In this document: positions 50,766 to 60,994 of the stretch, piece by piece | Layout of the letters: each line of letters starts with the position of its first letter | Position numbering within the stretch: the stretch's first letter is position 1 | Assembly (NCBI GenBank): GCA_011620345.1 | Contig: WOZJ01000050.1 | Location: forward strand, 82,343 to 146,342 | DNA: 64,000 bases | Direction of reading: 5' to 3' | Source: Nitrospirota bacterium | GTDB taxonomy: Bacteria > UBA2233 | Notes under the pieces: model-generated | Databases searched by the model: none | Told to the model about the DNA's origin: nothing | What the model saw: only the letters and a program-made list of their open reading frames with translations | Position numbers and translations under genes: made by a program

Positions 50766-51339
50766 GGTTCGTCGCTCCGCTTGCATCCTTGTCGGCGGGG
50801 AAAGCCGGCGTATGGGGCAAAATAAGGCGTATTTATCTTTCCGAGGTATGCCTTTTGTCCTAAGTCTGATTGCCCTTCTTAAGGACACCTTCCATGAGCT
50901 TTTCCTCGTAGGGAAGGATTTTGATCTTTACGGGAAGCTAGGTATTCCTTTTGTTCAAGATAGGTATCCGCTTCAAGGAGCTGCCGTCGGGGTTGCTAGC
51001 GGCTTGAGGGCAGCCCGGCACGAGTGGTTGTTTGTGTGTGCCGTAGACATGCCCTTGGTTAAACTTCCTATGGTCAGCCTTCTGGATCGCCAAATTTCTT
51101 CAGCCTCTAGCCGCCATCTTGGAATCATTCCAACCATTCAAGGAAGGCTTGAGCCCCTTTGCGCGTTCTACCATAGGCGGTTTCTGGATGTTCTCGATCG
51201 AGAGCTTCAAAAAGAACGGACGCCCTCCATAAACGCCCTTCTTCGTGCCCACCCCATCATCGAACTTGCTGTCCCCCAAGGACTTTCAGAAAGCCTAACG
51301 AATGTGAACACTCCTCAGGAGTACGAAGAACTCCTTTAG
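50752..51339 (+). CDS. mobA: Molybdenum cofactor guanylyltransferase
   Basis: MobA attaches GMP to molybdopterin to make the cofactor used by DMSO-reductase-family enzymes such as formate dehydrogenase. The 195 residues show [19 protein letters not shown] at the N-terminus (nucleotide loop), [17 protein letters not shown] and the metal-binding [10 protein letters not shown]. The ATG at 50752 sits inside the end of moaC; a frame open further upstream has no family match. The last 4 bases overlap the facing FmdB-like gene. Confidence 0.87.
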   Translation: MPLSEVRRSACILVGGESRRMGQNKAYLSFRGMPFVLSLIALLKDTFHELFLVGKDFDLYGKLGIPFVQDRYPLQGAAVGVASGLRAARHEWLFVCAVDMPLVKLPMVSLLDRQISSASSRHLGIIPTIQGRLEPLCAFYHRRFLDVLDRELQKERTPSINALLRAHPIIELAVPQGLSESLTNVNTPQEYEELL

Positions 51340-51656
51340 CTTGAGCCGTTTGTCGTTTTCTTATGCTCTTGGACGACCGGCTTAGGATCAGCTTTTTCCT
51401 TGCCTTCATTTTGTCCGCCATTTTGCGCGGTTGGCTTCTGTTCGGGTTGAGAGGTAGCCTGGGGGCTGCTCGATGGAGCGCTTGCGTAGTCCGTTTTATA
51501 CCAGCCTGTCCCTTTGAGCACGAAGCTGCTCAACGAAATACGCTTCCGAAGGACTCCATTGCAATGAGGGCATGTCCGCAAGGGATCCTCGCCTGCTTTC
51601 TGGAAGGCCTCCAAAGGCTGGCCGCAATGCGTGCATTCGTATTCGTAGATAGGCAT
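51336..51656 (-). CDS. FmdB-family zinc ribbon regulatory protein
   Basis: The 106-residue protein begins [20 protein letters not shown] and has a second pair [11 protein letters not shown], giving a four-cysteine zinc ribbon. The tail is long, disordered and rich in Ser, Pro, Gln and Lys. FmdB-like proteins are named after a putative regulator of amidase and formamidase genes, but the role of most is unknown. GAGGAG lies upstream of the ATG at 51656. Confidence 0.82.
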   Translation of the reverse strand: MPIYEYECTHCGQPLEAFQKAGEDPLRTCPHCNGVLRKRISLSSFVLKGTGWYKTDYASAPSSSPQATSQPEQKPTAQNGGQNEGKEKADPKPVVQEHKKTTNGSS

Positions 51657-51711
51657 TCTTGGGTAGCTCTCCTCAATATTTATGTTATGCACAAGAAGAC
51701 CTCTTTCCTTA

Positions 51712-53418
51712 TTAGTATAACACCTTCATCGGTTCAATCAAGGGCAAGAGGCTGAGATAAACCCCGTTTGTCCATCCAAACCCAACTTCGTTCGTTAGAT
51801 AGCCGAATTGGACGTCATCGCCTACCTCGATATTGCATGCCTGAACGTTGTACTTCTCCCTGATCGTTCCTGTTCGAGCATGCTCATCTGTCACGAGACG
51901 GATAAATTTTTCAGCAATACGAGCGGCTTCTTCCGTATAGCCATACCGAAGAAGTCCCCGTACGGCGATCCATTGGAGCGGGGCCCAGCCAAATGGGGCG
52001 TCCCACTGGTTCCCTGAGGGGGTTAGGCTGGTTTGAAGCCCGCATGAAGTTTCAAAACGAGGCAAGTTATCGACAATCCACTTTGCTTGGGCATTGGATG
52101 CGATTCCGGCCCACAGGGGATAGAAGGTTGTGAGGAAAGGATAAGCATGCCTTGCTCGCGAACGAAAATGGTAATCAAAGTACATTCCCTGTTGTTCGTC
52201 CCAAAGAAGGCGGTTAATTGTATCCTTTCTTCGTTTTGCGAGCCTTTCGAAGAGGGTAGCACCCTTGGGATCGCCCAGTATACGATGGATATCGGCGATG
52301 TCGTCTTCCATTATATACAAAAGCGTGTTGAGGCATACGGGGAAATAGTTGACGATATCCACGCCAAACTCACCAAACCTGGCCGTGGGGTCAAACCCGG
52401 ATTCCCTAACGCTCCTGTCGCCGGTGTAGAATAAATCGGTGAGCTCTCCAGCTTCCGCGTCGAAAAAGAGGTCTTTGTCGTACCCTACGTCGGCATTTTC
52501 CTTGTAATAGTCTTTTACCCTGTCGTAATGCGATCTTCCAAGCTCATCCACCTCGCTCCATACGACTTCCGGCGCAGGTCCTTTGCCTAGCGCATAGTAC
52601 CGGGAGAGTCCACCGGCCTCGAGAACATGAGGGGGGCACGTCCAGAACCTGTAATGATCGAGGAGGAAGGGCAGGGCTCGCTTAAGCCACGCGGTGTCCT
52701 TCGTGCGTTCGAACACATCGAGGACGGCACGCGTTAAGAATGGGGGGTTGGAGCGGCCGAGGTAGTATGTCCGGTTGGCATTCAGGATCTTTTGATAGTG
52801 GCGAATCTGGTAAAAGTAGTTCTCGACAATACTCTTCGCCAAATCGATTCTTCCAGATGTCAGAAGTCCAAGGAGGATAAAATAGCTGTCCCATCCGTAC
52901 ATTTCGTTGAATCGCCCTCCCGGTACGACATAGGGGTAGGGCAAGAACAAAAGTCCATGCTCTTCGATATTGTCCGGGTCGTCCGGGATAGTACGAATCT
53001 CGACCCCAGAGAGCTCAGCCGACGAAAGAGTTCGAGAAAGGAGCGTTTGAATGCCCTCCAAGTCCTCTAGACCTGAGATGTACAAGGGCCATGGTTTTCC
53101 TGGATCATGGGGGATTTTGATGTCCTGAACGGCTATCGGGATGTCTTTAAGCGTTCGTGTAAGCTCATGCCATGCCTGGTCGATGTATACCGAGGTGTTT
53201 GCAACCCGATTTTGTTCTTGTAGGCCTAGGAAGATACCCTCGAGAGTGGCTTTTTCCAAGGGATGTGCGTGGGAAAGGGCGATTTGACAGCCAAGCAAAA
53301 ATATAGTAAATACTATTCGCAAGAAGGATTTAAGATTTCCCTTTGTCCGCCGAACTGACGGCGTTCCCTGGTCCTGGCCGACACTTGAGCCGATTCGAAC
53401 CCATGTTTGGAGTTTCAT
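51712..53418 (-). CDS. treA: Exported trehalase, glycoside hydrolase family 37
   Basis: The enzyme splits trehalose into two glucose. The 568 residues have an export signal with a longer N-terminal lead (hydrophobic 32-50, [20 protein letters not shown]), signature 1 [15 protein letters not shown] at 166, the general acid Asp 343 in ESGFDPTAR, signature 2 [10 protein letters not shown] at 471 and REKYNVQ near 522 with the likely base. The ATG at 53418 has GGGGAGGGG upstream. Its start codon shares the CATG with the divergent menaquinone methyltransferase, so no intergenic promoter space exists. A frame open to 53475 is less likely to be used. Confidence 0.9.
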   Translation of the reverse strand: MKLQTWVRIGSSVGQDQGTPSVRRTKGNLKSFLRIVFTIFLLGCQIALSHAHPLEKATLEGIFLGLQEQNRVANTSVYIDQAWHELTRTLKDIPIAVQDIKIPHDPGKPWPLYISGLEDLEGIQTLLSRTLSSAELSGVEIRTIPDDPDNIEEHGLLFLPYPYVVPGGRFNEMYGWDSYFILLGLLTSGRIDLAKSIVENYFYQIRHYQKILNANRTYYLGRSNPPFLTRAVLDVFERTKDTAWLKRALPFLLDHYRFWTCPPHVLEAGGLSRYYALGKGPAPEVVWSEVDELGRSHYDRVKDYYKENADVGYDKDLFFDAEAGELTDLFYTGDRSVRESGFDPTARFGEFGVDIVNYFPVCLNTLLYIMEDDIADIHRILGDPKGATLFERLAKRRKDTINRLLWDEQQGMYFDYHFRSRARHAYPFLTTFYPLWAGIASNAQAKWIVDNLPRFETSCGLQTSLTPSGNQWDAPFGWAPLQWIAVRGLLRYGYTEEAARIAEKFIRLVTDEHARTGTIREKYNVQACNIEVGDDVQFGYLTNEVGFGWTNGVYLSLLPLIEPMKVLY

Positions 53419-54136
53419 GGCCCCTCCCCAATCTTCTACTGATACGACGCATCGCGTGTCTTCGGTTTCTCGCATGTTCGGGCGTATTGCGCCGTCCTAC
53501 GATGCGCTGAACCATATTCTATCATTCGGCATGGATATTGTCTGGCGTTCCCGAATGGCAAAGGTTGTCCGCGGGCTACCACACGCCCCGCGGATTCTCG
53601 ATTTGTGCACAGGTACTGGCGACCAAGCCTATGCCGTGCTTAGAAAGTCTCCCCGTGTACGAATAACCGGCATCGATGCCGCACGGCCTATGCTCACGAT
53701 AGGGAAGCAAAAGGACCGAGAAGGGCGGGTTGTTTTTTTGCAGGCTTCTGCCCTTCGTCTTCCGTTTCGAGGCGGCACCTTCGATGCCTGCTTTTGCGCA
53801 TTCGGTCTAAGAAACCTACCGAATCTGCCCACAGCCCTCAAAGAAGCCAGAAGGGTGCTTAAGCCTGGTGGGTTGCTGATCGTCCTCGAGTTCTTTAAGC
53901 CCACTGGGTGGTTCGATCGCCTTTTCTATGAGGTCGTTGCTCCAAGTTACGTTCCTCGCCTCGGTTCCTGGTTGGCGGGCGATGCCGCAGCCTATAGGTA
54001 CCTTATCGGGAGTGTTGGCTCTTTCTTGACAACAGGCCAGTTCCTTGAGGCCTTGGAGAACGCCGGGTTTGTCCTTGTCGCTCGAAAGCGATTCTTTTTT
54101 GGAATCGCCCACGGGTTGACCGCTCAATGCCGATAA
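53417..54136 (+). CDS. ubiE: Demethylmenaquinone / 2-polyprenyl-benzoquinol methyltransferase
   Basis: The 239-residue enzyme methylates demethylmenaquinol (or a ubiquinone precursor) with S-adenosylmethionine. Motifs: VSRMFGRIAPSYDALNHILS, the loop LDLCTGTGDQAYAVL, ALRLPFRGGTFDACFCAFGLRN in two pieces, and EARRVLKPGGLLIVLEF. These are the MenG/UbiE signatures. In an anaerobe menaquinone is the likely quinone. The ATG at 53417 has TTTGGAG upstream; it overlaps the trehalase ATG on the other strand. Confidence 0.9.
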   Translation: MAPPQSSTDTTHRVSSVSRMFGRIAPSYDALNHILSFGMDIVWRSRMAKVVRGLPHAPRILDLCTGTGDQAYAVLRKSPRVRITGIDAARPMLTIGKQKDREGRVVFLQASALRLPFRGGTFDACFCAFGLRNLPNLPTALKEARRVLKPGGLLIVLEFFKPTGWFDRLFYEVVAPSYVPRLGSWLAGDAAAYRYLIGSVGSFLTTGQFLEALENAGFVLVARKRFFFGIAHGLTAQCR

Positions 54137-54155
54137 AACATACGGGGGTGGTTTG

Positions 54156-54983
54156 ATGAAACGCTTTATCGTTGCATCTTTTCTCTGGTTGGCGTGCTTA
54201 GGGGGGGGTAGCGCGTGTTTTGCATCGACGTTCTCGCTCGTTCGGAGCGCAATCCCGCTTAAGAGCGGAGAAGTTCTTGCAGGGGTTGGGTTTGGCTTTC
54301 AAGATGCCGCGAACGGTGCGCACTACGTGCGCGTGCCGAGGGTCTTGCTTGGGGTTGGATTTGCCGACGTCGTTGATTTTCAAGTGGACTATGAATACTT
54401 GCTTTTGCGCCATGATCCCTTCTTCCCCAAACAAGAGGACTCGGGCGATGCCGTCTTGGCCACAAGGCTGTCCTTCCTTCGGCTGTACGGGTATCGGTTT
54501 GGACTTGGAGTTAACGTGAAGCTACCAAATGCAGCCGACGATAAGGGGATGGGGACAGACGAGACAGATGTCCAGATCCTACTTCTTACATCAAAAACCT
54601 TTGGGAAATTCCAATTGGACTTTAACGTTGGGATTGGGCTGATGGGGGACCCAACGAAGAATGCAGACCAAAGAGATTTGGTCGTCGTAGGAATTTCCGC
54701 ATCCTATCCTCTTGCCCGGGACATCAGCCTCCTTACGGAATTTTCGATGAACTCCGACCTCCACGATGTTCGCATCGTTGGCTTGAAGCAAGGTCCCTTT
54801 TTTAACGATGAAAATATTCTGAAGGCTGGCGGTGGGGTGAGTTTCCCTATGTTTTGGCGTATTCAAGGAGAGCTCCTTGGCCGAGCCGGGCTTACGGGAG
54901 ATTCTCCGAATTATGAAATCTTCTTTGGCCTCACACGAAAATTCCAGCTACCTAAATTTCCCATAGAGGTCGGTTCTTCGTAA
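54156..54983 (+). CDS. Exported beta-rich protein, probable outer-membrane beta-barrel
   Basis: I do not recognise a named family for this 275-residue protein. It has a signal peptide (about residues 1-23, FIVASFLWLACLGGGSACFAS) with a Cys that could, weakly, suggest a lipoprotein. The mature part is a chain of alternating hydrophobic strands such as VLAGVGFGFQDAANG, YEYLLLRHDPFF, RFGLGVNVKLP and YEIFFGLTRKFQLP, as in small outer-membrane barrels of the MetA-pathway-of-phenol or transporter type. It does not end in an aromatic residue (ends VGSS). ATG 54156 follows GGGGGTGG. It lies 19 bases after ubiE. Confidence 0.6.
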   Translation: MKRFIVASFLWLACLGGGSACFASTFSLVRSAIPLKSGEVLAGVGFGFQDAANGAHYVRVPRVLLGVGFADVVDFQVDYEYLLLRHDPFFPKQEDSGDAVLATRLSFLRLYGYRFGLGVNVKLPNAADDKGMGTDETDVQILLLTSKTFGKFQLDFNVGIGLMGDPTKNADQRDLVVVGISASYPLARDISLLTEFSMNSDLHDVRIVGLKQGPFFNDENILKAGGGVSFPMFWRIQGELLGRAGLTGDSPNYEIFFGLTRKFQLPKFPIEVGSS

Positions 54984-55008
54984 GGAGGGGAGCTGCTTCA
55001 TGCGTCTT

Positions 55009-55036
55009 TGCAAAGCGGAAAGCACCTGCTACAATA
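55009..55036 (+). promoter_or_regulatory. Promoter of the rsbS-rsbT-dcd run
   Basis: TTGCAA (55009-55014), 16 bases, TACAAT (55031-55036) with an extended TGC; rsbS starts 25 bases later. Confidence 0.6.
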
Positions 55037-55060
55037 ACTTTGTCTTACAGGGAGGAGACG

Positions 55061-55480
55061 ATGGAGCGCATACCTGTTCTCAAGATTTCCGACTTTTTGA
55101 TCGTGACTATCCAAGTGGCCTTGGACGATGAGTCTGCGCTGAAGCTTCAAGAAGACATTCTCGAAGAAATTGCTAAGACAAAGGCCAAGGGGCTGTTGAT
55201 CGACATTACGGCGGTAGATATCGTCGATTCGTTTATGGGAAGGATGATCCGAGACATCGCCAGGATGGCCAGATTGATGGGGCCCCCCACCATTGTGGTG
55301 GGCATGCAGCCTGCCGTGGCCATCACGCTCGTAGAGCTTGGCCTGAAAATGACAGGCGTAAGCTGCGCTCTGAACCTTGAGAAGGGCCTTTTGATGCTCA
55401 AGGAGATGGTGGAAGCCAAAGAGAGGGAAGAACGCACACTGGAAGCGGAAGAGACCGAGGGTTATGAGGCAGGTGCTTGA
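55061..55480 (+). CDS. rsbS: RsbS-like STAS-domain protein (stressosome antagonist)
   Basis: The 139-residue protein is a STAS domain: IPVLKISDFLIVTIQVALDD, LLIDITAVDIVDSFMGRMIR with Ser 57 in the DSF motif, the residue phosphorylated by RsbT in the Bacillus stressosome, and IVVGMQPAVAITLVELG. A Glu-rich helical tail (EAKEREERTLEAEE) is added at the end. GGAGGAG lies upstream. It overlaps rsbT by 17 bases. RsbR and RsbU are not in the window, so downstream output is unknown. Confidence 0.88.
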   Translation: MERIPVLKISDFLIVTIQVALDDESALKLQEDILEEIAKTKAKGLLIDITAVDIVDSFMGRMIRDIARMARLMGPPTIVVGMQPAVAITLVELGLKMTGVSCALNLEKGLLMLKEMVEAKEREERTLEAEETEGYEAGA

Positions 55481-55868
55481 AGAAGTTGCTGTTCGCAACA
55501 ATACGGATATCGTTACTGCACGCAACAGCGTCCGCACGCACGCAAAGCAGATAGGTTTTGGATTGGTCGACCAATCCAGGATTGCAACCGCGGTCTCTGA
55601 GCTTGCCCGCAATATCGTTGTGTACGCGAAATCCGGAAAAGTGGAGATCGCCAAATTAAACGAAGATTCAAAGAAGGGGATCGAGGTTGTTTGCGAAGAC
55701 AACGGGCCTGGCATCCCGGACATAGAGCAGGCGATGTCGGAGGGGTTCACAACAGGCGGGTCGCTTGGCATGGGCATGCCCGGGACAAAAAAACTTATGG
55801 ACGCGATGGACGTTTGGTCCGAGGCTGGCAAGGGAACGCGCATTACGATCCGAAAGTTCCTCAAGTAA
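55464..55868 (+). CDS. rsbT: RsbT-like serine-protein kinase
   Basis: The 134-residue histidine-kinase-fold (GHKL) ATPase phosphorylates RsbS and in Bacillus then activates the phosphatase RsbU. It has the N box ATAVSELARNIVVYA near residue 42, CEDNGPGIPDI, and GSLGMGMPGTKKLMD as lid and G2 box. Length is as for RsbT. It is followed 3 bases later by dcd, an unrelated gene. Confidence 0.89.
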   Translation: MRQVLEEVAVRNNTDIVTARNSVRTHAKQIGFGLVDQSRIATAVSELARNIVVYAKSGKVEIAKLNEDSKKGIEVVCEDNGPGIPDIEQAMSEGFTTGGSLGMGMPGTKKLMDAMDVWSEAGKGTRITIRKFLK

Positions 55869-55871
55869 GCC

Positions 55872-56429
55872 GTGGCATGCATTAGGCCTGATTTCTGGAT
55901 TCGAAGAATGGCTCAAGAGACTGGCATGATCGAGCCTTTCGAGGAGCGGCAGGTGCGGGATGGGGTCATTTCGTACGGCGTTTCCTCGTATGGCTACGAC
56001 GTCAGGGTTGCCGATGAGTTCAAGATTTTTACGAACGTGTTCAACACGGTTGTTGACCCAAAGGGCTTTGATCCGAAAAGCTTTGTGGACTACAAAGGGT
56101 ATGTGTGCGTGATTCCTCCCAACTCTTTTGCGTTGGCGAGGAGCGTCGAGTATCTCCGTATACCGCGCAACACGATGACGATCTGCGTAGGGAAATCCAC
56201 CTACGCTCGCTGCGGGATCATTACCAATGTAACCCCCCTCGAGCCAGAATGGGAGGGGCACATCACGATCGAAATTTCAAACACAACTCCTTTACCAGCC
56301 AAGATCTATGCCAACGAAGGCATCGCACAGGTGGTATTCTTCGAAGCCGAGGAGGTATGCGCCGAATCCTACAAGGATAGATCGGGCAAATACCAGTCCC
56401 AACGAGGGATCACGCTACCTAAAATCTGA
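55872..56429 (+). CDS. dcd: dCTP deaminase
   Basis: Dcd turns dCTP into dUTP on the way to thymidylate. The 185 residues match the long form: [53 protein letters not shown] and [19 protein letters not shown], which holds the catalytic Glu. The GTG at 55872 is the family start. Its last 15 bases overlap the facing glucosidase gene. Confidence 0.92.
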   Translation: MACIRPDFWIRRMAQETGMIEPFEERQVRDGVISYGVSSYGYDVRVADEFKIFTNVFNTVVDPKGFDPKSFVDYKGYVCVIPPNSFALARSVEYLRIPRNTMTICVGKSTYARCGIITNVTPLEPEWEGHITIEISNTTPLPAKIYANEGIAQVVFFEAEEVCAESYKDRSGKYQSQRGITLPKI

Positions 56430-58862
56430 GCCGTAGACGATCTCCACCCTATTTGTTTCCGAGGGCAGCGAAAACGAGCATCCATTTTCTATGAGGCTGA
56501 TGGAGTAGCCCTTTCCGTCCACGATCACGGAGGAAGGGGTCTCTCCGTACACTCGAACTTCGAAGGATGGGTGATTGTACAGGAAATCCCCAGACCGTTC
56601 TATATCCAGTATAAACCCGGAAGCACGCGCCTTTTGGGTAAACTGGAAAATTTGTCTTTCGGCTTGTCGACTCGTTCCGTCGTCGAGAACGATCCGTGAA
56701 ACCGCTCTCGAGGAGGATCCGCGAAGCGGGTAAATGTCCAGTCGGATAGGCTTCTCGAGCAGCCCGATCGTATTTGCCCCCGGCTCTACCATAGGAAGAA
56801 CGGCTCCTTCTTTCACGAAGACGGGAAGCTTATCAAGCGGGCCATGTGCGAAGGTCCATCGTCCACCTAGGTGGACCTCTTTGGACTCCAAGGCATACCA
56901 GCTGCCTTTTGGAAGATATACGCTCCTTTCGATTACGCCCGGGTCGAGTATGGGTGCGACCAGCAGGTATTCTCCCACGAGAAACTCGTTGGAGAGGTTT
57001 CGGACGGAAGGGTCGTCCTGGTATTCCATCACGAGCGGCCTTAAGATTGGAATCCCTGTCGTGTGCGCCTCGTAGAACAAGCTGTAGAGGTAAGGCAGTA
57101 GCGCGTAACGGAGCTCTATGTGCTTTCGTATGATGGATGTGTAGGGTTCACCGAACGCCCAGGGCTCCTGAGGAAGCGAAAACTGATCGGCGTGTTCGCG
57201 CATGAGCGGCATGAACGTTGCCGCTTCGTACCAGCGTACGAGCAATTCTGGCGTCACCGAACCGGCAAACCCCCCGATGTCGGCCCCTGAGAAGGCAAGC
57301 CCTGAAAGCCCCATATTCAAGAGCATCGGGTTTTGCAGGTTGAGGTGGGCAAAGCTGGAAGCGTTGTCCCCCGTCCATGCTGCGGCGTAGCGTTGAACCC
57401 CGGGAAACCCTGCCCGCGAGAGCAAAAAGGGCCTTTTGTTGGGCATGAGCCGTTGAATCCCTTCGTAGCTTGCCTTGGCCATAAGCATTCCATAGGCGTT
57501 GTGCAGCGTTGCGTGCGGGCTGTAGCGCCCGTTGTCATAAAATACGACACCAGGGGGAAAGGTCTTGCATGCGTTATTGAACGTATGGGGGTCAAAGACG
57601 CTAGGCTCGTTCATGTCATTCCAGAACCCGTCCATTCCTGCCTCGACGAGTGGCCCGTAGAGGGACCCCCACCACTCCCTGACATCTTGTCTTGTAAAAT
57701 CCGGCCACACGCTCGTTCCTGGCCAAAGGCGCCCTAAGTATACGCTGCTATCCGCGTAGCGTACGAACGCATCCCGCCGGAGCCCTTCTTGGTAAACCCA
57801 ATAGCTTGGGTCTAGCTTGATGGCGGGGTGGATAATCCCGACAGTCCTGTAGCCTTGGGAGTGCAGCGCCTCGAGAAACCCGGGAAAGTTTTCAAACGTT
57901 GCGTTGTTCCAAGTAAAGCTCTTGTAGCTGTCCATGTAGTATAAATCGAGCCATAGCGCGTCGGTAGGGATTCGCTCTTTGCGTGCCCTTTCGGCAACCT
58001 CGGGGACCTCTTTTGCGGGGTTCCAACCAAGCTTCGAGATCATGTGCCCTATGGCCCAAACGGGCGGCATGGGTATTCTTCCCGTAAGGGCCGTGTAGCG
58101 GCGTACAACATCTTTTATGAAAGGACCTGGGATTAGGTAGAAACGTACCGCCTGTTCAAACGTGGCTATCTGAACGTCCGCCTCGGTCGTTTGCGCGAAG
58201 TCAAACTTGGACGGCGATGGAGCATCCAAGAAAAGGCCTGTTGCCTTGGATTCTTCGTCTAGCATGATGAAAAATGGGTGGGATTGGTACAAGGGGTCGG
58301 TTGAGGCATCGTAACCGGAAGCGTCCGTGTTCCACATGGCGTAGCGTTGTCCTAGCTTGTCCAATGGGCCCACCTTTTCCCCGAGTCCATAGAAGGACGT
58401 CTTCGGAGGGTTAGCTGGTAGAATGATATTCAACGCTCCTTCCTCGGAAGCCTTCCAGCAAAAACGAAGGCCGGAAAGAAATGGAAACCTTTGAGCGTCT
58501 TCCAGGCGGATTGCGCCCGTTTCTTTGTTCAAGCCCAAGGTCGCGTTTTTGGTGATGACGAGGATTTCCTCTGGCCGTTGTTCTACGCGAAACGATGCTG
58601 GCCCTACCTCGGGTGTATCGATCACGGAAACGCTCTCCCGAACGACGGACGGGCCCTCCCCACGGTCAACCTCAACGCGGAATACCCCTCCTGTATGCGG
58701 CTCGATGCGCATTCGAGCAGCTTGAAGACGGATTTCAACGGATGTTTCTGTGGCAATTGTTTCTTGAATGGCCCAAGGAACATTAGGCTCAAATTGGGCG
58801 TGGGCGGAACTTAAGGCTACTGAGGCCACTAAAGTATAAAAGAAAACAACCGTTAAACGCAT
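56415..58862 (-). CDS. Exported alpha-glucosidase-type enzyme, glycoside hydrolase family 31
   Basis: The 815-residue protein starts with a signal peptide ([20 protein letters not shown], cut near HAQ). It has a beta-sandwich N-domain, the catalytic barrel with [13 protein letters not shown] (nucleophile Asp 416) and [11 protein letters not shown] (acid/base Asp 499), and C-terminal beta domains including [18 protein letters not shown]. Family 31 enzymes release alpha-linked glucose or xylose. Being exported, it would act on maltodextrins or similar sugars in the periplasm. Its start overlaps the end of the GT9 gene by 10 bases. Confidence 0.92.
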   Translation of the reverse strand: MRLTVVFFYTLVASVALSSAHAQFEPNVPWAIQETIATETSVEIRLQAARMRIEPHTGGVFRVEVDRGEGPSVVRESVSVIDTPEVGPASFRVEQRPEEILVITKNATLGLNKETGAIRLEDAQRFPFLSGLRFCWKASEEGALNIILPANPPKTSFYGLGEKVGPLDKLGQRYAMWNTDASGYDASTDPLYQSHPFFIMLDEESKATGLFLDAPSPSKFDFAQTTEADVQIATFEQAVRFYLIPGPFIKDVVRRYTALTGRIPMPPVWAIGHMISKLGWNPAKEVPEVAERARKERIPTDALWLDLYYMDSYKSFTWNNATFENFPGFLEALHSQGYRTVGIIHPAIKLDPSYWVYQEGLRRDAFVRYADSSVYLGRLWPGTSVWPDFTRQDVREWWGSLYGPLVEAGMDGFWNDMNEPSVFDPHTFNNACKTFPPGVVFYDNGRYSPHATLHNAYGMLMAKASYEGIQRLMPNKRPFLLSRAGFPGVQRYAAAWTGDNASSFAHLNLQNPMLLNMGLSGLAFSGADIGGFAGSVTPELLVRWYEAATFMPLMREHADQFSLPQEPWAFGEPYTSIIRKHIELRYALLPYLYSLFYEAHTTGIPILRPLVMEYQDDPSVRNLSNEFLVGEYLLVAPILDPGVIERSVYLPKGSWYALESKEVHLGGRWTFAHGPLDKLPVFVKEGAVLPMVEPGANTIGLLEKPIRLDIYPLRGSSSRAVSRIVLDDGTSRQAERQIFQFTQKARASGFILDIERSGDFLYNHPSFEVRVYGETPSSVIVDGKGYSISLIENGCSFSLPSETNRVEIVYGSDFR

Positions 58863-59851
58863 TCTTGACCCCTTTCGAAAAATGCGTGAATGATCTTAGC
58901 GACAAGATCATGGTCGTAGACGGCAAGGCACGGCCGTTCCCCCATGCATGCTTGAAGAGCGTTTTCGGGCATACATGGCGTACAATTGTATCTGCTCGAA
59001 AACACCGCCCCAAAAGGCCCCAATGGAGCAAAAGCTCTAGCATCGCTCGGCCCAAAAAATGTTAAGGTGTAGAGACCCAAGAGCGAGGCCATGTGACTCG
59101 GCCCAGAGTCTGTCCCCACAAAGGCGACATATTCACAGAGTGCACGGTAAAGTGCTTCGAGAGTATCCGGTGCCACGATTGGACCAAGGTGCTCTAGCGC
59201 CTTACAAACCCCGCTTTCGCGTTCTGCGGGTCCGATCAAAAAAAATGGCTGGATATGAAGGCCTAGGAGGGCTTCATATAGCTTGGAAACCCAGGGAAGC
59301 GGAAGGTTTTTTGCTTGGCTTCCTGCGCCAGGATGGATGAGCACACGCCGCTTTGGCAAAAGAGCGGGCTTGGGTTTTTCATCGATCCCTACGCGCGGAG
59401 CTAAGAGATAGGGCTTTGGAATGTTGATCCCCATGAGCGTTCTTGCATAAAATGTTATAGCCCCGCTATGCCTTGGTGGGCGGATAGGCAGGCACGCGGG
59501 CGGATCTGCACAGACAGAAGACAGCCAACGTAGGAGCCCTTCGGGAGGGTGCTTTAGGAACACCCATGCTTTTACCGGGGGGTTCAGCCAGCCGTCCAAT
59601 GGATGCTGTGTTGTAGGAGGATTCTTGGAAAACCATTCCGATACCCAGCCGTTGTGGCAAGAAAAGAACTTTTCTACCCATCCTAGATTGAAGAGCAACC
59701 TCCAGGGTGCTTCTCCTACGGCTACGACTTTGGCTTCGGGTTGGGCATCTAGGAATGCGCGGAGTATGGGATAAAGAAGGAGCGTATCGCCGAGTGCACC
59801 GGCATGATAAATCAAAAGGGTTCTGGCCGGCTGGTTATTTTGGTGCTTCAT
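58853..59851 (-). CDS. Glycosyltransferase family 9 (heptosyltransferase-like)
   Basis: The 332-residue protein begins TLLIYHAGALGDTLLLYPILRA, the GALGD(x)(L/I)xxxP motif of GT9, and has VLIHPGAGSQAKNLP near residue 170 and FVGTDSGPSHMASLLGL near 250. These enzymes add heptose from ADP-heptose to the lipopolysaccharide core. The ATG at 59851 is followed closely by the motif; ribosome site is weak. No other lipopolysaccharide gene is nearby. Confidence 0.86.
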   Translation of the reverse strand: MKHQNNQPARTLLIYHAGALGDTLLLYPILRAFLDAQPEAKVVAVGEAPWRLLFNLGWVEKFFSCHNGWVSEWFSKNPPTTQHPLDGWLNPPVKAWVFLKHPPEGLLRWLSSVCADPPACLPIRPPRHSGAITFYARTLMGINIPKPYLLAPRVGIDEKPKPALLPKRRVLIHPGAGSQAKNLPLPWVSKLYEALLGLHIQPFFLIGPAERESGVCKALEHLGPIVAPDTLEALYRALCEYVAFVGTDSGPSHMASLLGLYTLTFFGPSDARAFAPLGPFGAVFSSRYNCTPCMPENALQACMGERPCLAVYDHDLVAKIIHAFFERGQECV

Positions 59852-59870
59852 AAAACTGCAACATTTTGTT

Positions 59871-59883
59871 TGCTATGATAGCA
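59871..59883 (+). promoter_or_regulatory. Promoter element and small palindrome before the phosphate operon
   Basis: TGCTATGATAGCA is a perfect inverted repeat (TGCTAT-G-ATAGCA) containing an extended -10, TGC-TATGAT. No good -35 exists, which would suit an activator-dependent promoter such as a PhoB target; no clear Pho box is visible. Confidence 0.45.
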
Positions 59884-59905
59884 TTTCAAAATCAAGGGGG
59901 AAAGA

Positions 59906-60985
59906 ATGTACCTTCGGAAAAAAGCCTTTCTCTTAAAAGGATTCGCGCTGCTTGCGTTTTGGGGGCAAGCCTCCTTTGTCATGCCTCAAGAGGTAATGCT
60001 TAATGGTTTTCAAGCCAGCGTGACTGTCCGGTCTGGGGATCCCATGCCTGGCGGGGCTGTTTTTCCTGAGAACCCGCAGGGTGCCGTTTTTTTGCCAAAG
60101 TCCAGTACGCTCGCCGTCGCCCATAATGACATGGCAGGTTCGATTAGCATGTTAGAGCTGGATGGGCCAGTGCTACGCAAGGGCTCCGTCATTCCGACAG
60201 GTATTGCCGGACTCGGGCCTATCACCGACAGCAAAGAAGGTTTCGTTTTTGTTGCCCAGAACTTGCCGGAAGGCGGGTTTGTGTACCGTCTTGGGTTTGC
60301 TCGCCCAGAGCCTAGACGCATCGAATCCATGGGAAATTTTGCTCACGCCAGCCTTACCGTGGGGGCGGACGGGGCGGTTTACCTGACAGAGGCGGGGCCA
60401 AGCGGTGGCTTGTTTAAGTATGTACCCAAAGAAGGTACCGGGTTTCTTGAAGGGGAACTCTTTGCGCTCGATACTACAAAGAGACGCTGGAGCAAAATTG
60501 AAGACCCCCTGCATGCCTCAGACGAGGCAAGAAAAAAGGGACTTAGCACGTTCCAGACGCTCCAGGGCGTAAGCTCAGGACCCGAGGAGTACATCTACTT
60601 TGCTGAAAATGGGGCCGATTCCTCGTTCGGAAGGATTCTTCGGCTTAACCCTAGAAGCCTTCAGGTTTCCGTCCATCTCTTTGGGAACGGGAATGACTTT
60701 GCGGGCCCTAGCGCCCTTTTCTGGGATTCGTTTATGGACCTTTGGGTAGCAGAGGACAAAAAAGGAGCAAATCTTGCTCCCAGCAAGGTTCTTTGTGTGT
60801 TGCCATCCGGCGCGAAAGTGAGGAAGTTTGCGGAAGTACCGGGGGTTAAGGCCTTCGGAATCGCCATGGATGCCTCAGGGAAGACGCTTTACATCACTAG
60901 GCAGACCAAAGGAGGGGTCGGGGACATTATGGCAGTGCAGGGAGATTTTCAAATTCAAAATGTATTTACAGCGGAAACCATCTAG
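59906..60985 (+). CDS. Exported beta-propeller protein resembling PhoX phosphatases (DUF839)
   Basis: The 359-residue protein has an N-terminal export signal (FLLKGFALLAFWGQASFVMP). The rest is a repeated beta-blade pattern with DUF839/PhoX-like stretches: GFVFVAQNLPEGGFVYRLGF, PSGGLFKYVPKEG, LEGELFALDTTKRRW, and FGIAMDASGKTLYITRQTK. PhoX enzymes are secreted calcium/iron alkaline phosphatases. It is shorter than typical PhoX (about 450-700 residues) and I cannot identify the iron-binding Cys or all acidic ligands, so enzyme activity is not certain. It lies 9 bases before pstS, which fits release and uptake of phosphate. GGGGG/AAAG lies upstream of the ATG. Confidence 0.55.
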   Translation: MYLRKKAFLLKGFALLAFWGQASFVMPQEVMLNGFQASVTVRSGDPMPGGAVFPENPQGAVFLPKSSTLAVAHNDMAGSISMLELDGPVLRKGSVIPTGIAGLGPITDSKEGFVFVAQNLPEGGFVYRLGFARPEPRRIESMGNFAHASLTVGADGAVYLTEAGPSGGLFKYVPKEGTGFLEGELFALDTTKRRWSKIEDPLHASDEARKKGLSTFQTLQGVSSGPEEYIYFAENGADSSFGRILRLNPRSLQVSVHLFGNGNDFAGPSALFWDSFMDLWVAEDKKGANLAPSKVLCVLPSGAKVRKFAEVPGVKAFGIAMDASGKTLYITRQTKGGVGDIMAVQGDFQIQNVFTAETI

Positions 60986-60994
60986 GAGATCCCT

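Noticed and set aside
54998-55882. 294-codon minus-strand frame opposite rsbS and rsbT
   Set aside because: Longer than either real gene but reads as a shadow; both RsbS and RsbT have exact family motifs on the plus strand.
55668-56261. 197-codon minus-strand frame opposite dcd
   Set aside because: His/Arg-rich shadow of dcd.
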